NCBI GenBank assembly: GCA_049999805.1
Contig: JBNGIO010006030.1
Location: forward strand, 1 to 64,000
Origin: Folioceros fuciformis
Taxonomy: Eukaryota > Anthocerotophyta > Anthocerotopsida > Anthocerotales
DNA: 64,000 bases
Direction of reading: 5' to 3'
Below the pieces are notes generated by a model, which had not been told where the DNA came from, searched no databases, and was given only the letters and a program-made list of their open reading frames with translations. Numbering within the stretch: position 1 is the first letter of the stretch; each line of letters starts with the position of its first letter. Positions 1 through 9,892 of the stretch are shown piece by piece. The position numbers were made by a program, and so were the translations under genes.

Positions 1-656
1 GATCCTGCTGGAGGGACGTACTAGATTCTTCATGGCGCCTTGAGGATGTCCTGCAAGGTGAGGAATTGGGCTGGAAATCAGTGGAAAAACCAGAACGCCT
101 GAATCTTTCCTGCAATCTCCTGTTTTGTCGATTGTGGTGACTTGGAGATTGAGCGGGTCCAAATTCTCAATGATTATGGACCACATCAGGCTGGGGAGTT
201 CACCCACGGTTATCCAAAGCTTGGATTAAAGCATCTAGGAAGTTGTCGCCCAAGGATTGAAAGTGGCGAGGTGCAAACTACCATCCGAATCCACGTGAAT
301 TCCTTCGTTGAAGCGATCGCCCTTGAGAACGCTCCACTTCGTCACCATAGTGCCGAGAATAAGCAGCGATGCGACGATTTCTTGCCATGTTGGTGTGTCG
401 AAGCAAGTGTTGAAGTGGTTGCTTGATTAGGAGAAAAGCTTACAAAAGCAATGTGTAAGAAGGAGCAAGGCTGAATGCCTTCCCTTAAACACAAAGCCAT
501 GCTTTTAAACCTATGTAGAGAACCCTATCAAATCTCCTTTTCCCTTTTTTTTTGAAGATAAAAATAGAAAAATACTTTTCTATTTTTTTCATTTCTTCAA
601 AAAAGGAAAAATTGTAGGACACTAAGAATAATCCTATAAAGATAGTGAGACTAGAT
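1..656. other. Sequence without a recognised gene
   Basis: A 94-codon open frame on the plus strand (142-426) has no recognisable domain. 537-615 is A/T-rich with poly-T/poly-A runs. The stretch is probably retrotransposon interior, given the primer-binding site just downstream, but nothing in it proves that. Confidence 0.4.
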
Positions 657-1070
657 TTAGTGTATGGCTTGGGTGAGCCCAGCTACACTGTTGTATGAAA
701 GCGACAACAAAGATATTGTTGTGTCTTCCAGTGGTGGTCTTGTCATTCCAATGATTGCTAACGAGAACGACATATCTAATGCTTCTATCCATAAGCGAGC
801 AGATAGAGCTTCATGCGTCCATTGATCACCTAGATAGTGATACATACGTAATCTAGCTATTGGACCTAGAGACCATGGTAAGAGCCCTGTGGCTCTGATA
901 CCAAGTTAGAATTGAATGCGGAAGCGTCTTAAACAAAGATGCTATATTAACAAATTGAATTAAGTGTGTTCATAGGTGGGCTTTTATAGGTGGTCTTCCA
1001 AAGGGGTGTGTCCTTTTGCTAGCCTAGCTAACTACCTATATTAACTGCTAAGTCTAGCTGACTAACCATA
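657..1070 (-). mobile_element. 5' end of an LTR retrotransposon: candidate LTR, TATA box and tRNA-Met primer-binding site
   Basis: Read on the minus strand, positions 891-903 give TGGTATCAGAGCC, the classic primer-binding site complementary to the 3' end of initiator tRNA-Met that Copia-type elements use. Above it (about 905-1070) lies a candidate LTR with TATAAAAG at 981-988, about 70 bp before the expected LTR end. Below it a 62-codon open frame (657-845) may be the start of a gag gene, but I do not recognise it. The exact LTR ends are not resolved: the stretch next to the primer site does not show a clean CA. No second LTR was found, so the copy is incomplete or its partner lies outside the window. 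Confidence 0.55.
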
Positions 1071-1475
1071 TTGGTACAAAACCAACGTGGTTTGCTATTA
1101 TTTCTAACTGTTTTATCAATCCTTCCAGCTTGACCCAGCTGCTGCCTCCTTTTATGCACAGATCGTTGGAATCATTAGGAATGTGCAGAGGTTTCAAGCA
1201 GGAGAATACATGGGCTTCGAGAGCCTCTGCACAACATAGTAGCCATTGAACGATGTCGGAAGCTATTCGCACGTTGTATATTTCTTCATTGTTATTGCCT
1301 ACTGCAAATTTTTGGGAAGCCTGGAATAGTTTTCCTCTCACCCATCCTCCCAGGGTGCTATGCACCTTTCTGCCCTTGAGCTCATCCCGTCAGAGGGATC
1401 TCCAGAGTGGAAATCTACAACCATGAGATTGCATAATCCACTGATTTTGAACACTTGAGGAACAAAGGTGTTGAT

Positions 1476-2340
1476 CTAGCGACCATAGAGCTTTGCAGAG
1501 ACCGTAACAGATACAGTGGTCATAGGTCCACAATATACAGTGGGCATAGGTCCACAGACGTCATTGTGAACCAATTCAAGAGGTTTACTTTTGTGTTTAC
1601 CTCTTACTCCATGTGGTGACTTCGTTTGTTTCCCATACAAACAGCGGTCACACACACAGAAATCGGAGAAGTCAAAAGCAGGGACGTAACCGAAACGAGA
1701 TAGTATCTTCATTCCTTTTTGAGACATATGTCCTAACCAACTATGCCACAAGAAAACATTTGGCTATTCCGTTACACAAATCACATGATCCTTGACAGTG
1801 GTTACCTGAAGTGAGTACAAAGTGCCACACTTCGATCCACGAGCTAACACAAGAGAACCTTTGGAGATCTTCCAAGAACGATCTCCAAACCAACAGTGGT
1901 AGCCAACGTCATCCAACTGCCCTACGCTAATCATGCTTTTGGTCAACTTCAGAACATGCCTAACATCCTTCAGTACGAATGAAGATCCATTGTCGAACTT
2001 CAGCTGCACATCACCAACGCCTGCAATCTCGCATGCGTAGTTATTTCCAAGCCGAACACATCCTTTCCTAGTAGCATCATAAGTGCTAAACCACTCCCTA
2101 TGTAGAGTAACATGGAAAGATGCTCCAGAGTCAATTATCCAATTAGAGAATAAGTGACTCTCCATGGCTGTCAGTTGTGCAGAATTGAAGGAAGAAGAGG
2201 TAAGAACATCTCCATCATTAACAGAGTTCACCTCGTCATGCTTGACACTGGGACTTTCCTTGTTGTCGCTCTGCTTCTTCTCCTTGCCTTTGTCCTTCTT
2301 GAACTTCTCGCAGTCCCTTCTAATGTGACCCTTTTGAGGG
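1476..2340 (-). mobile_element. Copia-type gag-pol fragment: zinc-knuckle remnant, protease and GAG-pre-integrase domain
   Basis: Minus-strand frame with, in order, the second half of a zinc knuckle (GHIRRDCEKF), a retroviral-type aspartic protease with the DSGAS active-site motif (around 2120-2140), and a GAG-pre-integrase segment (WHSWLGHMS ... CDRCLYGKQ, around 1600-1751). This order is diagnostic of Ty1/Copia polyproteins. A single in-frame TAG at 1764-1766 separates protease from pre-integrase. The frame ends at 1476 right after the start of integrase, so the integrase core, reverse transcriptase and RNase H are missing. The upstream half of the zinc knuckle (its CxxC) is also missing. 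This is a decayed, truncated copy. Confidence 0.85.
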
Positions 2341-3350
2341 GAGATGCTATGTCGGGGCTGCCATCGATCCACAATGTCACAATCGTCGTCTCCCATAGCC
2401 GGAGTGCCCCCCATGTGTGGGGAGGACACTACAGACCCCCCACTATGCGTGGTGTGGTCGACTAAGCCACACTCCATGGACCCTGTACGCTCGGAGTCGT
2501 CTTGCAAGCAATCACCACCCTCTGTGTTTGCCATACCCTCCACCAATCCAGCAACATCGACAACCCCTGCCTTTGCTCGATACACTCTGACCATGTGTTC
2601 CATCATCTGCACGGCTGGATCCCATACATAAAGCAGCATAGTCTGAGTCTGGTGAGAGCTCTGCGACGTTGTACTGCCCGGTGGGAAGATCAGTGGGTCG
2701 TCGGTGAGCAATGCCGTAGGCGAGCCCCACTGGAATCGCTCAACGAAGCACCCTGGCCCCAGGCTACTCCTATCCAGGTGAAAGAGATGGGCGACAACAT
2801 TCAATATCTCCGCGGCCATAATACGAGGCTCAAAGTCTGACCCATTGTACGTTGCACCTACACGCATCGATGACGGCACATGTAGCTCCACCACAGTGCA
2901 GTCGGAGGATGTTATTTTCCTGGCTTGCATGGGCACGCCCCCATCAAGTGGCTCAATCGAGAATTCTGGGAAGTCGGGGTTCAGAGGAACCATTATCTTC
3001 AGCTTCTTGATGTGCACGCGCACAAGCGGGCTTCTTGCAACCATCGCTCGTTGCCTCCTCCTAGGTGATGGGGTGCCAGTGATGTGATTTCGTCGCAGCG
3101 TCATGGGTATGTTGCCGGCCGCTGCTCTCATGGTGTCCTCCGATGGTGGACGCGGTGAAATCTGTGGAGTGTGTGCGGGCGAGCGGGGCACTCCCCGTGC
3201 TACCACCATGGATGCACTCCCAGTAGCTGGTAGGCGTCCTCGCGGTTTCAGCCAACTCTGACATATTGTGCTCACACTCGACACTTGGAGCACTACAGGT
3301 CCATCAAGAGTGTAGCAGACCGTGCTACGAGCAGATGGTGCCGGGGTCAC
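2341..3350 (-). CDS. Unrecognised open frame fused in frame to the Copia fragment
   Basis: About 335 codons stay open in the same frame as the downstream Copia zinc knuckle and protease, so the whole open frame is about 528 codons. The segment has a Pro/Ser/Arg-rich start, then a more structured central part (for example PLNPDFPEFSIEPLDGG and SLGPGCFVERFQWG), then a Thr/Gly/Ser-rich tail that stops exactly where the zinc knuckle would begin. I do not recognise the family. It may be host or transposon sequence joined to the Copia fragment by deletion or insertion. Whether it is expressed is unknown; the start codon choice (upstream of 3350) is arbitrary. Confidence 0.35.
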
Positions 3351-4310
3351 GGGTTTTGCCGCCGGTGTGGTAAGCTGTGGCTTTCGGGATGCCTAACGTT
3401 CGCGATTGGTCAGTGGGTCACCCTGGAACACATTGTCCTCATCTTTCTCCTCCATTCTCCAATCAGCAAGGATGGAGTCACCATTGTCGACGACAACATT
3501 CAGACGCCGTTGGCGCTCTGGCCTCCCTTCCACGGACATTTTGATGTCGATAGCGGCTGCACTTCTCTCTCCCCGGGTGCCGTGTCGCAGAGGGAACACG
3601 ATTTGTTCGCAGATGTAGCGGTTTGTGGATATGGAGTGCGTTCAGTTGCTGGGCGGGAGGGTGTGAGCATGCCCCACCCTCTCTCCATACGCCCATCGCG
3701 TACGGAGAGCATGGGTTCACTACATGGGATATCTGCATGCGCCTACCAGCCGCGCTAAACAATATGGGGTTCAGCAACCCTTAATACTGCCATTAAGAAG
3801 TCGGCGCTAAACGCAGATGTTTAAATCCCCTCCCTCATCAACTAAGGATGCCAGCCATTCTGCCGCGACACTTCACACTGAAAGTTGCCTGTCACACCAA
3901 GCTCGGGGTTTAGTGCCAAATGATTACTTGTAGATGGTAGCATATAATATCACTGCCACCCATAAGAGAGTGTGTCCCCGTCCACCCGAAGGCACTCCCA
4001 ACCCCGATCATACGGGTACTTGGGTATAGGGTGTGGGTTTGTGTTCGGTACCCACGTTTGCTGGAAATATCGCGGCCGCCATTCTGGATTATCAGTATAC
4101 AACTATTTAAACACGTACCATGGCGCGGCAATGGGTGACATATATAGAGGTCAAATAGGACATAATATATGTTGTTCCTCAAAAGTAATTCCAAAAAACT
4201 ATGATATGACATTCATGCATTTTGTAGTGTGTTATCTTTCTCTTTTACAATTGTATACACCCAAAAACAAAACACCATCACTTCATGAATTCAAACAACC
4301 ATGAAATATA

Positions 4311-4334
4311 ACCCTAAACCCTAAAAACCCTAGG
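4311..4334. repeat. Interstitial plant telomere-type motif (CCCTAAA)
   Basis: Two to three imperfect copies of CCCTAAA/CCCTAAAAA in tandem. A second array in the same orientation lies about 260 bp further on. Arabidopsis-type TTTAGGG telomere DNA is typical of most plants. Such short arrays occur in plant promoters (telo-box) and as scars of DNA repair. Confidence 0.7.
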
Positions 4335-4573
4335 AGTCTGCATAGAAGGTGATAGTTTGCGAGAGGCTTAGTCACGGCGATGGGGAACCATGTGCGCTTC
4401 CAGATAGAGAAAGCCTTAGAGCGAGCAATACGGGCGGCGTTGAACTATGAGGAGTCCAACACGAGTGGTAGAAAGAAGTCAGGAAAGGAGGAGAGGTGAA
4501 TTCGTGATGGGAAGAAGTAGGAACAGAGGAGAAATAAGATAAAAGCATTCCTCGACATCGGAGGATGACTCGA

Positions 4574-4592
4574 CTAAACCCTAAACCCTAAC
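4574..4592. repeat. Second interstitial telomere-type motif
   Basis: TAAACCCTAAACCCTAACC, in the same orientation as the array at 4311-4334. No gene start was seen nearby that would make it an obvious telo-box promoter element. Confidence 0.7.
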
Positions 4593-5205
4593 CTGCTATG
4601 GAGTGCCGGAGGACTGTGCAGTTGGCATTTGTAGCAAGCAAACCAAACACATATGCTTGACAGGCCTCAATTCTCACCAGGGCTATGCCGGCAACCCCCG
4701 TCGTGCCTCGGCCCGCTCTTATGCACTCCCTCTGAACACCTATAGAAGACATATTCGCACATTTGTAGAAGAAGAGGGGCAGAAGGCAAGAGTCACGCAT
4801 AGCATGCCCAAGAGTGCCCCTTTGTAAGCCACATGTGAGCTAAATAGGTCAAGATCTGTGGAGGACTTGAATGCATATGCCGGATTATAGGTTGACGGCC
4901 AATTCACAGCGAATTTCGATCAGAAATTGGCCAACATACGAAATCGATCAGCAATACAAGCAGGCCATCGCCGCGCACCCCTTGAAATGAAGAGTGTGTC
5001 CTTGGTTTGGGACAACGACACAATCCATGTCCCATTTGGTGCAGGACCGATTTCATACGTTTGCCAATGGGGAAATGTAGAGCTTGGGGTTGAAAAGTGA
5101 GTTTTCTTCAAGATATCCCAAAAAAAAAAAAAACATAGTTGCAATTATAGAGTGTCTACTTTAGCATTGCATACATGAATGTAGTGCAATACCCTAAACC
5201 AAAGT

Positions 5206-5955
5206 GGTCACTCTCTCACTATACATTTTTTCAGGGTTTCCCATGGGGTATTTAGCCAAAAATTCCCTTTTGATGCCTATATTTTTCATGTCCCTATTGG
5301 TAAACCAGCCAAACCGGCCGCTGCACCAAAGGGGACATCGCTCAACGATTACAGCCCGTTTTGGGCTGGATGCCAAGCGGCCTCAGGGCAGAAAGCCCAA
5401 TCACCCCCTGTAACCATAGGTGGGGGGCGTGCTCTTGCTTGGGCAAGACATGCTTGCGAAGTGCAAGCATGTCCGGTTTGGTTTTGGGTTTAGGGTTGCA
5501 GTTACACGCCAAAGCGAACGCATAACCTATGTGTTTGGAAAAAAACCTAGAGAGAGGGGGCGTGTCCCCTTTGGTATGCCATATGGATCTTCCCAAAATA
5601 TTCTCTTTTTATGGTTTACCACAGAGCGGCACGAAATTGGTATGCCATATCAAAGGGGACACGCTCCCTCTCTCTAGGTTTTTTTACAAACACACAGGCT
5701 ATGCGTCTGCATAACCCGCAAGAGCGCGCCCCCACCTATGGTTACAGGAAGTGTTTGGGCTTTTTGCCCTGAGGCCGCCCGGCATCCAGCCCAAAAGGGG
5801 TGTAACCGTTGAGCCATGTCCCCTTTGGTGCGGCGGCCAGTTTGGCTAGTTTACCAATAGGGATAGGAAAAATATAGGCATCTAAAGGGAATTTTCGGCT
5901 AGATACCCCATGGGAAACCCTGAAAAAATGAATAGTGAGAGAGTGTCCCCTTTGG
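5206..5955. repeat. Large fold-back (inverted-repeat) element
   Basis: The left arm (about 5206-5441 and 5519-5584) is closely matched by the reverse complement of the right arm (about 5640-5955). Examples: CAGGGTTTCCCATGGGGT on the left against ACCCCATGGGAAACCCTG on the right, and TGTAACCATAGGTGGG against CCCACCTATGGTTACA. The left arm carries an extra ~77-bp piece (5442-5518) absent from the right. The centre is about 55 bp. The short motif TCCCCTTTGGTATGCCATA recurs at both arm ends and once more at 5947-5963. This looks like a non-autonomous fold-back transposon or a head-to-head duplication. No transposase is present and target-site duplications are not obvious. Confidence 0.75.
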
Positions 5956-6349
5956 TATGCCATAAACTGGATCTATACAAGATATTCCCGTTTTGGAGGG
6001 CATTAGTATGGCACGGGGCTCAGGGTTTAGAGTTTACCGTTTAGGGGTTAGGGCTCAGGGTATAAGGGTTTTTTGTCGATCCGAGGAAACGTCTTTGAGG
6101 TGGCCTCCACACAATTTGTTGCAAATGCATTTGCTAATTGTCTAGTTTGGTGCTGGCCCTCAAACTCGCGTACGCGCTAAAGTGGATGCATAACCCGTGC
6201 GATGGTTAATGAACCTAGAGAGAGGGCACGCATCTCCTTTGGCGCATGATAAGGTAGGGAGCGGTGGTAAAGAAGCAAGATTTACATTCTGCAGATGCGC
6301 ATGTCGTCTCTCATTGAGGATGACTACAAATGTGAATGAGGTCACGAGT
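5956..6349. other. Short relatives of the fold-back element
   Basis: 6205-6250 repeats the arm motif (CCTAGAGAGAGGG followed by a TCTCCTTTGG variant). 6018-6066 is rich in GGGTTTAGG/GGGTTAGGG, resembling degenerate telomere repeats. No coding region recognised. Confidence 0.45.
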
Positions 6350-8040
6350 ACTGCTCAACCTCAATTGTCCATGGCCAAGGACCATAGCTGATTAGAAGTT
6401 CTTGAGTGTGCATAAATTGTTGGAATGCAATGAGAGCGAGGGGGGCTGAAGGGAGGGTGATGGGCGGTGACAATGAGGCATGGCCATGTATCCACCGAAC
6501 ACACTACATAGTTTAGTAATTTAAGAATGAACTAGGTGATTCCATGCAAGGGGGTGAAGGGAATGTGTATTTATACGAGTTTTCATTTCATTCATAGGGT
6601 ACACGTGCATTGGAAAGACTAGGGTGCGACGTGGGAACTTGAAAATGGGCAATGGCCAATGCCTGCAAAGGATAACAAGATCGCGATGTTGGATGAATAA
6701 AAAACGGCAATGGCCAAGGACTACAATGTACTATGAGTTTGAGACCTAAACCCTAAAAAGGGGGGGAATGCCAATGTCCACAACAGACTACTCGGATACG
6801 AGTTCATATGATTAACACACGTCGATGGCCAAGGAATACATTTGTGTATGAGGTCGCGATTCTGGATCAATCAGACCCGTTGATGGGCATAGACAACAGG
6901 GTCCCACAAGTTCTGAAGATGAGATCCAACAAAATTGAAGATGACCAAGGACTAGAGATGACAACAATATGTTCACAAGTTTGGAGCACTGCAAATTGTT
7001 GATTGCCAAGGACAACAATGTGCTAAAAGTTCTGCAGGTTGGAATAATGAACATGGTCGATGGCCTATGGGTACAATGGGCAACAAGTTTGCATTGTCTT
7101 ATCAATCATGAACGTCGATGGCCAAGGCCTACAATTGTGTATAAGGTCACGAGTTTGGATCAATCTTAAGTTTCGATGGCCAAGGACTATAGTGAAATAT
7201 AAGTTCGCGAGTGTATTTCATTTGCTGCAATGCAATGAGAGTGAGTAGGGCTGAGGGGAGGGTGCTGGGCCAGGACAACAGGGCATAGCCATGAATCCAC
7301 CAGACAAACTATATAATTTAGTTGTTTGTGAATGAACTGGGGCACCCTAAACCCAAAGGGATCAAAGGAATGTGTAATGTGTTCAAGTTTTCGCTTCATT
7401 CCTAGTGTAAAGTGCATGCGATAGAGCAGGGTGTGACTAGAGGACCCGCAAAAGGGCGATGGCCATTGTATTCAAGGACGACCAAGTTTGCGCTGTTGGA
7501 TAAAGCAATTGCGTCAAAGGCCAACGACTCCAATGTACTGTGAGTTTGAGAGTTAGGACCATAAAAAAGGGGGTGATACTAAGCATCCACAACGGTGAAG
7601 AATGATGCAAATTGATATGAATATCAAACGTCAATGGCCAAGGACAACATTTGTGTATAAGGTCGCGAGTTTGGATCAATGAGAGGTGTCGATGGGCAAG
7701 GACTACAGTTCACTACAAGTTCTATAGACGGGATGAATGAAGGTTGAAGATGGCCAAGGACTACAGATGACAACATGTTCACGAGTGTGGAGCACTGCAA
7801 ATTGTTTATTGTGAATGACATCATTGGACGATAAGTTCAAGAGTTTGGATTAATGCACCTGGACGATGGCCTATAGGTACAATGGATCTGAAGTTCGCAC
7901 GGTCCTATTAATGAAGATCGTCGATGGCCAAGGACTACAGTTGTCTAGGTCACGAATGTGGATGAATCTCAATTGTCGATAGCAAAGGACTGTAGCTGAA
8001 TATAAGTTTGCGAGTGTATACCATTTGTTGGAAGCAACCC
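6350..8040. repeat. ~810-bp tandem duplication, about two copies
   Basis: Landmarks recur at a spacing of roughly 810 bp. ATGGCCAAGG followed by AATGCAATGAGAG occurs near 6370-6440 and again near 7175-7245. GGCCAAGGA.TACATTTGTGTAT.AGGTCGCG occurs near 6825 and again near 7640. A third partial copy starts near 7970. Within each unit a shorter motif (CGATGGCCAAGGACTACA and variants) is itself repeated every ~70-100 bp, so the array is nested. No domain is encoded. Confidence 0.65.
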
Positions 8041-8489
8041 ATTTGTATACACACTACACCAAGGCATTCTTGCAAGGACCACAGATAAAGCTATGCTATA
8101 TTGATGGCCCAGCAAGGACTATAGATGTCATGTCACATCCGAGAACACTTGAAACAAGGAACCTATATATGGTGTTGTGCACATATGTATATATATTGGG
8201 AAATAAATGAGAATATTGTTTTAAGGGTGTAGTGGAGGTTGAGAAGGGCACAATTCACGGTGTTTTGAATCAGTAGTGTGTAGTGAAGAGATGTGATGGA
8301 CATGGGGCGGGGATGGGGGTTGGAGAGGTAGCAAGCCATGCATTTTACGCCACGTGAGGGTAGACGGAGCCGCCACCGAGGCGTGAAGGACAACTGTATG
8401 CCATTATTCAATGACATACTGTAGTATACAAAAAGTTAAGCCCCACCACAGGAGAAGGCGTGTGAAGCTGAAGGGTGTGGGTGGTCAAG
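8041..8489. other. Sequence without a recognised gene
   Basis: AT-rich DNA running up to the minisatellite; no conserved open frame, RNA gene or transposon end was seen. Confidence 0.4.
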
Positions 8490-8675
8490 AGCTGCGGGCA
8501 AGGACATGTTTCCACTCAACAGCTGCGGGCAAGGACATGTTTCCGCTCAACAGCTGCGGGCAAGAACATGTTTCCGCTCAACAGCTGCGGGCAAGGACAT
8601 GTTTCCGCTCAACAACTACGGGCAAGAACATGTTTCTGCTCAACAGTTGCGGGCAAGGACATGTTTCCGCTCAGT
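8490..8675 (+). repeat. 31-bp minisatellite, six units
   Basis: Six head-to-tail units of AGCTGCGGGCAAGGACATGT plus 11 more bases, starting at 8490, 8521, 8552, 8583, 8614 and 8645, with one to four differences per unit. Because 31 is not a multiple of three, the open frames across it cycle through all three frames and are not evidence of coding. The array abuts the duplicated leader of the Roco gene exactly where a 5' splice site would be expected. Confidence 0.9.
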
Positions 8676-9214
8676 ATCACGTCCTTCACCATGAATGCAG
8701 TGCGTGATGGAAACACAAGCACGTGGATAAACTTGAGAACGCAATCTACGTGCGGGGTAGAGGAGTGTCCGTGTCAATGAGGATGCCCCAAGGGGCAACT
8801 CTTTGGCAGTGGTCATGGTCGTTGTGCATGTTCGTCGTCGATGGTAGGGGACGATTTAGCTCTGCATGATTTTTCTGGTAGGATGATTGTTAGGAATTAA
8901 GCCTTACTCGCTTAGGGTTAATTATGGGATTATTTATATTTAGGTTTTATTATCTAAGGGTCATCTAGTGAAGAGGCACCTAGGCATATATAGACATACT
9001 TTAAACACTCTTTGTAATTATTCTTATCAATTGTCTTATGTTCTTTTCTCTCCTGCTCTTCTTTTCTGGCCATGTCATATTGTCATGTCCAATAATCATC
9101 AATGATACCGCTAAGCTTTCTCAACAATCTAATGCTCTAATGTTTTTTTTGTCTGGGGTGCAGCGGCAAGAAGCTCAGTTTTCCTCGGATTTGGTCATGC
9201 CTGGCAGCCCGCAG
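8673..9214 (+). repeat. Duplicated 5' leader, upstream copy (in front of the Roco-caspase gene)
   Basis: Apart from the inserted LTR, this segment is nearly identical to 13858-14185 in front of the BTB-SPRY gene. It starts at AGTATCAC and ends at GGCAGCCCGCAG. In both copies it ends in an intron 3' end (TTTTTTTTGTCTGGGGTGCAG) followed by the same exon start (CGGCAAGA.GCTCAG). This copy lacks the GTAAG donor bases that begin the downstream copy: here the minisatellite joins directly. Confidence 0.9.
8888..9101 (+). mobile_element. Solo LTR, 214 bp, inserted in the duplicated leader
   Basis: Begins TGTTAGGAATTAAG and ends AATAATCATCA (TG...CA), and is flanked by a perfect 5-bp target-site duplication ATGAT (8883-8887 and 9102-9106). 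The empty site is visible in the paralogous leader at 14070-14090 (GGATGATACCG). An internal TATATATAG-like stretch near 8977 and the length fit a short LTR. No internal retrotransposon sequence is present, so it is the product of LTR-LTR recombination or a very small element. It post-dates the leader duplication. Confidence 0.93.
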
Positions 9215-9870
9215 GAACATATGCAGCGACATATCGGCATGGATGAGGAGGGAGCCCAATGTATTGCAAATGCTCTTCCGCTCTGTGCCTCGCTCCGGAA
9301 GCTTGCCTTGGATGATGAATATCCAAGTGGGCGTAATGCAGTTAGGGGTTCCATACAGAGCAGCCTGGGGCCCATGAGCAATGTGTTGAAACTGGCTTTC
9401 ACTCGTGCTGATGCTAAGGCTGATGCCCCCATATCTGGGGTCACCAAGGTGACGTGGGGTATTGGGAACAGAGAGGAGCCAAGCCTGGCCGACGCGCTGG
9501 CTGGAATGTTGCACACCAACGATTGTATCACGGACCTTACGATCAGCTGTTTTGTTGTCAAGTTTGGCCTGGACGCCTGGCGCCACAACTCCACCCTCTC
9601 CACACTTAAGTTGTTCTACTATTACTTTGACGTGTCGTTAAGTAGATTTTCGATGTCGTTTCTGGAATGCAAATCATTACGCAAGCTGTTTTTGGAACGG
9701 ATTGAGTGGCCCTCTTTCATGGCAGTCTTTGGCGAAAAATACATCTTTGAATGCGTTGTACATTGGGTATTGCTGGGCACTTGACGATAAGCTGTTTAGA
9801 GAGTTGATGTAGTCCCTCCAAGTCAACACCACTTTACAGAAGACGAGACAAACTGTAGGAGAGAGGGAAA
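9164..9870 (+). pseudogene. LRR N-terminal part of the Roco-caspase gene, frame-broken
   Basis: Begins at the intron acceptor ending GTGCAG (9161-9163). The first residues (RQEAQFSSDLVMPGSPQ) are shared with the BTB-SPRY gene downstream. It then continues as a leucine-rich region of the ribonuclease-inhibitor kind found in plant Roco proteins (CIANALPLCASLRKLALD; SLADALAGMLHTNDCITDL). Three lesions are visible. There is an extra A in a run of five at 9734-9738 that switches frame before an LRR reading SLNALYIGY. A TAG at 9810-9812 follows the residues FRELM. A further frame change between about 9855 and 9872 precedes AIINATLARN. The LRR homology continues through all of them in changing frames, so this part looks decayed (or badly assembled) rather than mispredicted. 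Confidence 0.6.
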
Positions 9871-9892
9871 GCAGGCCATCATCAACGCGACG

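Larger units (their letters stand above)
3351..5200. other. Intergenic repeat-like DNA without a recognised gene
   Basis: Several open frames under 160 codons overlap each other on both strands at 3285-3777 and show no domain. Apart from the telomere-like motifs listed separately I see no gene, RNA gene or intact transposon. Confidence 0.4.

Noticed and set aside
8411-8780. Open frames across the 31-bp minisatellite giving repetitive AGKDMFPLNSCGQ-type proteins
   Set aside because: The unit length is not a multiple of three, so all three frames stay open by repetition alone. The frames run into the leader intron and have no independent support.
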